Assembly: GCA_937902455.1 (NCBI GenBank)
Contig: CALELI010000056.1
Coordinates: 1-15,147 of the forward strand
DNA length: 15,147 bases
Direction: 5' to 3'
Source: an uncultured Prevotellaceae bacterium
Lineage (GTDB): Bacteria > Bacteroidota > Bacteroidia > Bacteroidales > Bacteroidaceae
In this document: positions 7,965 to 14,867 of the stretch, piece after piece
Layout of the letters: each line of letters starts with the position of its first letter
Position numbering within the stretch: position 1 is the stretch's first letter
Notes under the pieces: model-generated
What the model was told of the DNA's origin: nothing
The model's input: the letters and a program-made list of their open reading frames with translations, nothing else
Database searches by the model: none
Position numbers and translations under genes: made by a program

Positions 7965-9374
7965 ATGACTCAAGTAATTCAACAAAAACTCAACGACAAG
8001 GCATGGGCTCGCTGGACAGCATTGGTTCTGATTGCCTCAATGATGTTCTTTGCCTACATGTTTGTAGACGTAATGTCTCCTATTCAGGCTCTTATCGAAA
8101 AAGAAAGAGGCTGGAATCCTGATGTATTCGGCACATACGCTGCCGGAGAGTACATCCTCAATGTTTGTGGTTTCCTCATCATCGCAGGATTTATCCTCGA
8201 CAAGATGGGAGTCCGTTTCACAGGTACATTATCTGCTTCCCTGATGGTTCTCGGAGCAGTGATAAAGTACGTTGCAATCACCAACTGGTTCCAGACCACA
8301 GGCTTTGCAGCATGGTTAGGTTCATGGTGGGTAAGCATGCCTGCAAGCGCAAAGCTCGCAGCATTCGGCTTCATGATATTCGGATGCGGATGCGAAATGG
8401 CCGGTACAACAGTTTCAAAGGCCATCGCAAAATGGTTTGAAGGAAAAGAAATGGCACTTGCAATGGGTATCGAAATGGCACTTGCCCGCGTGGGAGTCTT
8501 CACTGTATTCTCGATCTCGCCAATCATCGCATCAAAGTTCGGAACAGTTGTTGCGCCACTGGCATTCTGTACAGTACTCCTGCTCATCGGTCTTATCACA
8601 TTCATCGTGTTCACATTCATGGACAAGAAACTCGACAACCAACTCGGAGCAAACGTAACAGAAGAATCTGAAGAAGAATTCAAGATGAGCGACGTAACCA
8701 ACATTCTCTCAAGCAAGGCATTCTGGATTGTCGCACTTCTCTGCGTGCTTTACTATAGCGCAATCTTCCCATTCCAACGCTACGGAGCAAACATGCTTCA
8801 GTGCAATCTCGACGGTATCAGTCCTGAATCAGCAGCCAACATCTTCCGTTGGTTCCCAATCGGTGCAGCACTGATTACTCCATTCCTCGGAACCTACCTT
8901 GATCATAAAGGAAAAGGTGCTACAATGCTTATCTGGGGTGCATTGCTCCTCATCTGCTGTCACCTCATATTTGCATTTGCGTTGCCAGCAACAAAGAGCG
9001 CACTCCTGGCATATTCCACAATCGTGCTCCTCGGAATCTCATTCGCACTCGTACCAGCTGCACTCTGGCCAAGCGTTCCAAAGATTATCGACAAGAAGGT
9101 GTTAGGAAGCGCATACTGCCTCATCTTCTGGGTTCAGAACTTCGGTCTGTGCTTCGTTCCGATGCTTATCGGTTCACTCCTCACAAACACTAACCTCGAC
9201 AACCCAGCCGTTATCGCAGCAAAGGCAGCCAATGCAGACTTCATCCCTTACGATTACACCATTCCATTGATAGTATTCGCAAGTTTCGGAGTCATCGCAC
9301 TGCTATTTGCCATCTATCTCAAGGCTGTTGACAAGAAGAACGGCTACGGACTTGAAATGCCGAATATAAAGTAA
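7965..9374 (+). CDS. MFSD1-like major facilitator transporter (predicted dipeptide carrier)
   Basis: This is a 469-residue, probably 12-helix inner-membrane carrier with an MFS motif A (GFILDKMGVR, about residues 70-80). Several stretches match what I remember of mammalian MFSD1, a lysosomal dipeptide uniporter: KWFEGKEMALAMGIEMALAR, MSDVTN followed by YYSAIFPF, and AALWPSVPKI followed by LGSAYCLIFWVQNFGL. Glu144 and Arg175 lie 31 residues apart, the same spacing as the MFSD1 residues I recall as Glu150 and Arg181, which bind the dipeptide ends. The ATG at 7965 is 22 bp after the S9 peptidase gene, which suggests co-expression. MFS membership is certain. Assignment to the MFSD1 type is from memory of the family, and the substrate is inferred. 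Confidence 0.88.
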   Translation: MTQVIQQKLNDKAWARWTALVLIASMMFFAYMFVDVMSPIQALIEKERGWNPDVFGTYAAGEYILNVCGFLIIAGFILDKMGVRFTGTLSASLMVLGAVIKYVAITNWFQTTGFAAWLGSWWVSMPASAKLAAFGFMIFGCGCEMAGTTVSKAIAKWFEGKEMALAMGIEMALARVGVFTVFSISPIIASKFGTVVAPLAFCTVLLLIGLITFIVFTFMDKKLDNQLGANVTEESEEEFKMSDVTNILSSKAFWIVALLCVLYYSAIFPFQRYGANMLQCNLDGISPESAANIFRWFPIGAALITPFLGTYLDHKGKGATMLIWGALLLICCHLIFAFALPATKSALLAYSTIVLLGISFALVPAALWPSVPKIIDKKVLGSAYCLIFWVQNFGLCFVPMLIGSLLTNTNLDNPAVIAAKAANADFIPYDYTIPLIVFASFGVIALLFAIYLKAVDKKNGYGLEMPNIK

Positions 9375-9577
9375 AGGGGTGTTCTATTAATTCCCCGCAA
9401 AAAATAAATAATTAACGAACTATGGGTGTTATTGCTATTTTGATGTTTTTGGCTTTTTCTTTGCATCTTGCTGTCCTTCATTCAGTCACGATGCCCGCAT
9501 CGCTCCTTCACTCAGAACAGCAACCTGCTAAAGAAAAATCTCAAAATCACCTAAAATGTAATTAATAGAACACCCCT
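9375..9577. mobile_element. Palindromic MITE-like repeat element
   Basis: The element starts with AGGGGTGTTCTATTAATT (9375-9392) and ends with its exact reverse complement (9560-9577), an 18-bp perfect terminal inverted repeat. If the ends are set at the G/C runs, TAAA flanks both sides (9372-9375 and 9577-9580), a possible 4-bp target duplication that includes the upstream stop codon. Inside, 9437-9474 pairs imperfectly with 9517-9557 (for example TTTTTCTTT with AAAGAAAAA, TTGCTGT with ACAGCAA), and the tip is CGATGC-CC-GCATCG (9489-9502). A second GGGTGTT at 9424 suggests that the left end is a duplicated or nested copy. There is no coding capacity. It may be a non-autonomous transposon or a transcribed hairpin at the 3' end of the MFSD1-like gene. 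Confidence 0.72.
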
Positions 9578-9580
9578 AAA

Positions 9581-9642
9581 TTCATAATTCATAATTGTTA
9601 ACTTATCATTCATTGTTAACTGATAACTGATAACTGATAACT
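9581..9642 (+). repeat. Period-7 tandem repeats upstream of the POT gene
   Basis: TTCATAA occurs twice (9581-9594) and is followed by TTGTTAA (9595-9601). GTTAACT (9615-9621) is then followed by three exact GATAACT units (9622-9642). The palindrome GTTAAC occurs at 9597-9602 and 9615-9620. The region ends 15 bp before the ATG at 9658. I see no TAnnTTTG box here, so the promoter of the POT gene, if it has its own, is not evident. Confidence 0.8.
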
Positions 9643-9657
9643 AAAATTAAATTCATT

Positions 9658-11178
9658 ATGTTTGAAGGACAACCCAAAGGTTTATATGCGTTGGCACTGG
9701 CAAATACCGGTGAACGCTTTGGCTATTACACGATGATAGCAGTGTTTGCACTCTTCCTGAAAGCAAACTTCGGTCTCACAGAAGGAACGGCTGGACTTAT
9801 CTACAGCACATTCCTCGCAATGGTTTATTTCCTCCCACTCGTCGGTGGTTTCATGGCCGACAAGTTCGGATTCGGAAAGATGGTCACAACAGGTATCATG
9901 ATTATGTTCATCGGCTATCTTTTCCTCTCTGTTCCATTGGGAGGCAACACAGTAGCACTCATATGCATGCTCGCTGCATTGCTGCTCATCAGTTTCGGTA
10001 CCGGTCTCTTCAAGGGCAACCTGCAGGTAATGGTAGGTAATCTCTACGACGACAGCCTCTACGCAGCAAAGCGTGACTCAGGTTTTTCCATTTTCTACAT
10101 GGCCATCAACATCGGTGCCATGTTCGCCCCTACAGCAGCAGTGAAAATCATGAAGTGGGGACAGGACTCACTCGGTATGAGCGTCAACGATTCCTATCAT
10201 CTTGCATTTGCAGTAGCATGTGCCTCACTGATTCTCTCAATCGCAATCTACTATGCTTTCCGCAGTACGTTCCGTCATACAGAAGGTGACAAGAAGAAAG
10301 CTGAAGCACAGGCTGCACAAGTTGAGGAACTCTCCCCTGCAGAAACAAAGAAGCGCGTCACAGCCCTCTGCCTCGTGTTTGCAGTAGTAATATTCTTCTG
10401 GATGGCATTCCATCAGAACGGACTCTCACTCACATTCTTCGCAGAACAGTTCACAGACATGCACGTGGTGGGTGGTGACTGCATGTGGTACGATGTCATC
10501 AACCTCGTAATGATTATCCTCATTGTCTATGCAGGATTCCAGCTCTTCGAGGCAAAGAACGGCAAGAGCCGTGGCATTGCAATAGGTGTGATACTTCTGT
10601 CCGCACTCGTACTCATCCTTCAGTACACAGGCGTAGCAGATTCTTCAATCGAAATCGAAGCACCAATCTTCCAGCAGTTCAATCCATTCTATGTAGTTGC
10701 CCTCACACCAGTGAGCCTCGCAATCTTCGGTTCACTTGCAAAGAAAGGCAAGGAGCCGTCAGCACCTCGCAAGATTGCCTACGGTATGCTCGTTGCTGCC
10801 GTTGCATTCTTCATCATGGCAATGGGGTCACTCAACCTCAACTCGCCAGAAGTTCAGAAGACTCTTGGAGCAGAAGGTACATTTGCATCTCCATACCTCC
10901 TTATCGGAACCTATCTCGTACTCACTTTCGGAGAGCTCCTCCTCTCGCCTATGGGAATCAGTTTCGTAAGTAAGGTCGCTCCTCCAAAACTCAAGGGAAC
11001 GATGATGGGTGGATGGTTTGTTGCCACCGCAGTGGGCAACATGCTCGTCAGCGTCGGCGGATTCCTCTGGGGCGGTCTTCCACTCTGGGCAGTATGGGGC
11101 GTATTCATCGCACTCTGCCTCATCTCGGCACTCTTCATGTTCATCATGATGAAGCGACTGGAAGATGCTGCAAAATAA
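9658..11178 (+). CDS. POT/PTR-family peptide transporter
   Basis: This 506-residue inner-membrane carrier belongs to the proton-dependent oligopeptide transporter family (di- and tripeptides). Seen directly: an N-terminal PKGL, the TM1 motif region NTGERFGYYT (16-25), and the PTR2 signature FYMAINIGA (146-154) after GFSI. The first Glu of the canonical ExxERF motif is Asn16. The TM7 stretch where many members have FEQ reads FHQ (His252). Both positions are linked to proton coupling in characterised POTs, so coupling or substrate may differ. I recall similar changes in other Bacteroidota members, which would make this a subfamily trait. It lies after the MITE-like element and 94 bp before the antiporter gene. 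The start follows an AT-rich leader without a Shine-Dalgarno sequence. Confidence 0.94.
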   Translation: MFEGQPKGLYALALANTGERFGYYTMIAVFALFLKANFGLTEGTAGLIYSTFLAMVYFLPLVGGFMADKFGFGKMVTTGIMIMFIGYLFLSVPLGGNTVALICMLAALLLISFGTGLFKGNLQVMVGNLYDDSLYAAKRDSGFSIFYMAINIGAMFAPTAAVKIMKWGQDSLGMSVNDSYHLAFAVACASLILSIAIYYAFRSTFRHTEGDKKKAEAQAAQVEELSPAETKKRVTALCLVFAVVIFFWMAFHQNGLSLTFFAEQFTDMHVVGGDCMWYDVINLVMIILIVYAGFQLFEAKNGKSRGIAIGVILLSALVLILQYTGVADSSIEIEAPIFQQFNPFYVVALTPVSLAIFGSLAKKGKEPSAPRKIAYGMLVAAVAFFIMAMGSLNLNSPEVQKTLGAEGTFASPYLLIGTYLVLTFGELLLSPMGISFVSKVAPPKLKGTMMGGWFVATAVGNMLVSVGGFLWGGLPLWAVWGVFIALCLISALFMFIMMKRLEDAAK

Positions 11179-11190
11179 ACAGTAACAACC

Positions 11191-11260
11191 AAATCCGGAT
11201 TACAGATTACGAATTACAGTCAAACATACTCCAATTCGGATTTCGTAATTCGGATTTTTT
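11191..11260 (+). terminator. Inverted heptad repeats ending in a T run (possible terminator)
   Basis: AAATCCGGATTAC (11191-11203) can pair with GTAATTCGGATTT (11245-11257), with one G-T pair, and inside it CGAATT (11210-11215) can pair with AATTCG (11233-11238). Six T residues (11255-11260) end the structure. The stem is AT-rich and the loop long, so termination may be weak. The arms are themselves period-7 repeats (GATTACA, GATTACG, AATTACA; TTCGGAT, TTCGTAA, TTCGGAT). The hairpin may thus be a by-product of opposed repeats. It ends 12 bp before the antiporter ATG. Confidence 0.4.
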
Positions 11261-11272
11261 CATTAATTCAAC

Positions 11273-13348
11273 ATGACATCACTACTCATACCAATATTTC
11301 TTATCTTAGCAGGCCTACTCGTAGGAGTTCTGTTTAAGTCCCTGTCTAAGTACATCACAGTCCCTTATACCGTTGTACTCTTTGCTGTCGGTATAGCAGT
11401 AGGACTCATGCACCGCTATAATGTATTCGGTGACATCCCGCTGATAACGGCAGGCATAGAAGAGGTTGCAAACCTCGACCCTAACTTCATCCTCTATGTG
11501 TTCCTGCCGATACTTGTGTTCGACGCAGCCTACGAGATGAACCTCCATATCTTCCGTAAGACACTTGTCAACGCATCTATCCTTGCCGGACCGGGACTCG
11601 TCATCTGTATGCTTCTTACCGCATGTTTCCTTCAGGTGCTCAGCTACCTCTTTCCCGAAGCCGGAGCCGACTGGAAGAACTGGACCTACACACTCATGTT
11701 CGGAGGACTCATCAGCGCCACCGACCCTGTTGCCGTCGTAGCCCTCCTGCAGGAACTCAAGACAAGTAAGCGCTTCTCTACCCTTGTAGATGGAGAGTCA
11801 CTGCTCAATGACGGTACAGGCATCGTCTGCTTCATGCTCTTCTACAGCGCATTCGCCGGTGAGGCAATCAGCATGAGTCCGTTCCTCTACTTCCTCTGGG
11901 TATGTGCAGGCAGCATCATCATCGGATACCTCATAGCACGCATCACCCTCTGGTTCATCACACGAGTCACCGAAGAAGAAGTCATTCAGAACAGCGTGAT
12001 GATTGTAGCAGCCTACATCACCTTCATCATCGCACAGTACGCCTTCGACATCTCCGGAGTCATCGCACTCGTAGTCTACGGACAGCACGTTGCCCGCAAG
12101 GGCCGTCCGCACCTCAGTCCTCAGGTCAACATCTTCATGGAGAAATTCTGGGGACTCATGGCATACATTGCCAACACCCTTATCTTCATCATCGTAGGTA
12201 TCATCATCTCCGCCAAGGTGGATATTACCCTTACCCGGTGCATCGTCGTGGCACTTGTCTACGTGGGAGTCATACTCATCCGCTACATCATGATCTACAC
12301 GCTCTATCCCATCCTCAGGAAATTCGGCTACGGAATCAGCATCCGCGAGTCAGTGATCCTCGGCTGGGGCGGACTCCGCGGAGCATTAGGCATGTCGTTG
12401 GCACTGATGGTCTACAGCACCGACTCCATCCCCGAAAACATCCGTGAAGACATACTGCTCATGACAGCAGGAATCGTCACCCTCACCCTGTGCATCAATG
12501 CCACCACCTCCAAACTCCTGCTACGCAAACTCGGACTCATCAAGACCGACTCCATTGCACGCAGTCTCATGTACCGACGCATCCACAACTACATCCGCAG
12601 CAACAACCAGTCGGCACTCGAAACCATGAAACAGAGTGCCCACCTCCAGGAAGCAGACTGGGAAGAAGTGTCAGGGTATATTCCAAAGGCAATAGACGAG
12701 ACGGAGATAACAGAGACAACAGGAATAGAGAGCGACACGATAACCGAACTGCGGATCAAGATCCTTGACAAGGAGCGCGAGACCGTAAACACCATCTACG
12801 AGTCAGGCATCATCAGCCAGCTCTCCTACTCCACCCTCCTCGAAACCATCGACGACCTCTACGATTCCGAAGGAGCCGACCCACTCAACCGCCACGTCCC
12901 GATGCTCTCCATGAAGGTCCAGTACTGGCTGCTTGCCATCCGCAACTTCCAGAAAGCCATCAATTTCTTCCCCGACAGCCAGTTCGCCGTGAAATTCTAC
13001 GAGAGCAAGGTTTCGAAGAAATACGACCTCTGCCGTGGATTCATCCTCACACAGGAAGCAGCACTCGAACTTATCGACAATATCGATGCCTCGGGAATCA
13101 TCGAGAAGACCCGTGAACAGATTGTCCTCGGACAGCTCCGCAAGGAAATAGCCGAATGCATCGACCGTGCCAACCTGCTTATCAACAATCTCAAGGAGTC
13201 ATTTCCAAGGAGTTTCAGGAAGGCAGTCACAGCCAAGGCCATCCGTATGCTGAAAGCCAACGAACGCAGCAACATCCTCGAAATGTACCACAAAGGTATC
13301 ATTACCGAAGAAGACATGATTAACCTCGTCAGGAATATAGGAAATTAG
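11273..13348 (+). CDS. CPA1-family Na+/H+ antiporter with long cytoplasmic tail
   Basis: This inner-membrane cation/proton antiporter probably expels Na+ in exchange for protons, for pH and sodium control. The membrane part (about residues 1-420) has the CPA1 marks ATDPVAV (with Asp151) and GESLLNDGTG (with Asn179-Asp180, the ion-binding pair). The tail of about 270 residues is hydrophilic and mainly helical. Two similar stretches in it, ERETVNTIYESGIIS (from 501) and ERSNILEMYHKGIIT (from 664), resemble the C-terminal helical motif of E. coli YjcE-type antiporters and suggest an internal repeat. The total of 691 residues is long for bacterial NhaP but usual for the tailed subgroup. The TAG stop lies inside an octamer repeat that leads straight into the next gene, so the two are probably co-transcribed. 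Confidence 0.93.
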   Translation: MTSLLIPIFLILAGLLVGVLFKSLSKYITVPYTVVLFAVGIAVGLMHRYNVFGDIPLITAGIEEVANLDPNFILYVFLPILVFDAAYEMNLHIFRKTLVNASILAGPGLVICMLLTACFLQVLSYLFPEAGADWKNWTYTLMFGGLISATDPVAVVALLQELKTSKRFSTLVDGESLLNDGTGIVCFMLFYSAFAGEAISMSPFLYFLWVCAGSIIIGYLIARITLWFITRVTEEEVIQNSVMIVAAYITFIIAQYAFDISGVIALVVYGQHVARKGRPHLSPQVNIFMEKFWGLMAYIANTLIFIIVGIIISAKVDITLTRCIVVALVYVGVILIRYIMIYTLYPILRKFGYGISIRESVILGWGGLRGALGMSLALMVYSTDSIPENIREDILLMTAGIVTLTLCINATTSKLLLRKLGLIKTDSIARSLMYRRIHNYIRSNNQSALETMKQSAHLQEADWEEVSGYIPKAIDETEITETTGIESDTITELRIKILDKERETVNTIYESGIISQLSYSTLLETIDDLYDSEGADPLNRHVPMLSMKVQYWLLAIRNFQKAINFFPDSQFAVKFYESKVSKKYDLCRGFILTQEAALELIDNIDASGIIEKTREQIVLGQLRKEIAECIDRANLLINNLKESFPRSFRKAVTAKAIRMLKANERSNILEMYHKGIITEEDMINLVRNIGN

Positions 13349-13370
13349 GAATATAGTAAATCAGGAAATT
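13331..13370 (+). repeat. Five octamers spanning the antiporter stop and ending at the next ATG
   Basis: The 40 bases read AGGAATAT, AGGAAATT, AGGAATAT, AGTAAATC, AGGAAATT, and the ATG at 13371 follows at once. The first two units encode the last residues of the antiporter, and its TAG lies at 13346-13348. The final AGGA (13363-13366), 4 nt before the ATG, could act as a weak Shine-Dalgarno sequence, which would be unusual in this window. Confidence 0.85.
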
Positions 13371-14858
13371 ATGATCAGGCTTACAGAAGAAGCGGGAAGA
13401 TGTCTGCTATGCGCAGATGCCCCATGTACACAGTCCTGCCCTAAGGGATTCGATCCCGGACGTGCCGTTCGCGCCATTCGTTTCGACAACAGTCACAACG
13501 CCTTCCGATGGATTACCGGCGAGTGCAGCAACTGCAGCGCACCTTGCGAGGATGCATGCATTCATCCCGACCGTCCAATACGTATCAAGGAACTATCCGC
13601 CGCCGTCAGCCAAAGGCCTGACCCTGTGACCCAGGAAGGACAACCATCTACTCTTCCATCATTGGAAATCGACTTCTGCGGAGTACACTGCGAAAACCCA
13701 TTCTTCCTCGCATCGTCAGCCATCTGCACAAACTACGACATGGTGGCACGTGCCTTCGACATGGGTTGGGGCGGCGTAGTCTTCAAGACCATGACAACCA
13801 TCGACATAAAGGAAGTATCGCCACGCTTCGACACCATCGGCAAACAGGGAATGCCGTTCAGCGGATTCCGGAACATGGAACAGCTAAGCGAGAACACCCT
13901 GGAGGAGAACCTTGCAATAATCCGCAGACTGAAGGAGGACTATCCTTCCAAGATAGTGGTGGCAAGCATCATGGGTCAGACAGAACAGGAATGGATTGAC
14001 CTCGCAAAGGCATGTGAAGAGGCAAAGGCAGACATGGTGGAACTGAACTTCTCCTGTCCGCAGATGAAACTGGCAGGAACCGGTTCCGATGTAGGGCAGA
14101 ATCCCGAGCTCGTGATATTCTTCACCTCCTACGTCAAGAATGCCGTGAACATTCCGGTCATAGCCAAGATGACCCCCAACATCACCCACATATCCCAGCC
14201 GGCCATGGCTGCCTACTTTGCCGGAGCCGATTCCATAGCAGCCATCAACACCATTAAGTCGGTCACTATGTCCGAGGGATCGATGGTCAACGGCAAGCGC
14301 ACAGTAAGCGGATATTCCGGCAATGCCGTGAAACCCATTGCACTGAAGCACATCCTCGACATAGCCACCAATCCACTCCTCAAGAAATACGGAAAGTCAC
14401 CCGAGATAAGTGGCATAGGAGGCATCGAGACATGGAGGGATGCCCTCGAATACATTCAGCTGGGATGCAGCAACGTACAAGTCTGCACCTCTGTCATGCA
14501 GTACGGCTACAGAATCATAGACGATCTCCTGCTCGGAATGCAGACATATATGGCAGACCACGGCATTCAGTCCGTCAGCGAACTCGTAGGCAGCGAACTC
14601 CACACCTTTGTCCGCCCGTCAGCAATGGACAGAGCCACAGTGGTCTACCCTAAGTTCAATGCCGAGAAATGTATCGGCTGCGGCAGGGGCTACATATCCT
14701 GCTCTGATGCAGGTCATCAGGCCATCCGATTCGGTTCCGACCGCCGTCCGCATCTCATCGGCAAGAACTGCGTGGGATGCCACCTCTGCCGGCTCATCTG
14801 CCAACAAGGAGCCATCGGCATCTCGAAGAGAGTAGAGAAGAAGAACACTGACATCTAA
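13371..14858 (+). CDS. preA: PreA-like FMN/Fe-S oxidoreductase with fused N-terminal Fe-S domain
   Basis: This cytoplasmic flavoprotein is related to dihydropyrimidine dehydrogenase (DPD), which reduces uracil and thymine. It has three parts: a Cys-rich domain like domain I of DPD (Cys11, 14, 19, 23 in CLLCADAPCTQSCP; Cys52, 55, 59, 63), an FMN barrel (about 100-415, with ELNFSCPQ and AKMTPNIT), and a ferredoxin domain (about 425-490). At 495 residues it is longer than E. coli PreA (about 411) because of the first part, while the FAD/NAD domains are absent. Val241 stands where human DPD has catalytic Cys671. The first Fe-S motif reads CIGCGRGYISC (434-444), with Gly440 for the third Cys; the second (467-477) is complete. 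A partner reductase is not in the window. The true substrate is uncertain. Confidence 0.87.
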   Translation: MIRLTEEAGRCLLCADAPCTQSCPKGFDPGRAVRAIRFDNSHNAFRWITGECSNCSAPCEDACIHPDRPIRIKELSAAVSQRPDPVTQEGQPSTLPSLEIDFCGVHCENPFFLASSAICTNYDMVARAFDMGWGGVVFKTMTTIDIKEVSPRFDTIGKQGMPFSGFRNMEQLSENTLEENLAIIRRLKEDYPSKIVVASIMGQTEQEWIDLAKACEEAKADMVELNFSCPQMKLAGTGSDVGQNPELVIFFTSYVKNAVNIPVIAKMTPNITHISQPAMAAYFAGADSIAAINTIKSVTMSEGSMVNGKRTVSGYSGNAVKPIALKHILDIATNPLLKKYGKSPEISGIGGIETWRDALEYIQLGCSNVQVCTSVMQYGYRIIDDLLLGMQTYMADHGIQSVSELVGSELHTFVRPSAMDRATVVYPKFNAEKCIGCGRGYISCSDAGHQAIRFGSDRRPHLIGKNCVGCHLCRLICQQGAIGISKRVEKKNTDI

Positions 14859-14867
14859 ACCAAATCT

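Noticed and set aside
8448..8485. 14-base direct repeat inside the MFSD1-like gene (EMALA twice)
   Set aside because: Both copies lie in a stretch conserved in MFSD1 proteins and are 24 bases apart in frame; the likeness is explained by helix composition.
8084..8716. 210-codon open frame opposite the MFSD1-like gene
   Set aside because: It is antisense to a clear membrane protein gene and shows no recognisable motif.
9424..9442. Possible promoter (TATTTTG) inside the MITE-like element
   Set aside because: It lacks one T of the -7 consensus and has no TTTG at 19-21 bp upstream.
11902..12447. 181-codon + frame inside the antiporter gene
   Set aside because: It is a shifted frame of the antiporter with a His/Arg/Ser-rich translation typical of out-of-frame reading.
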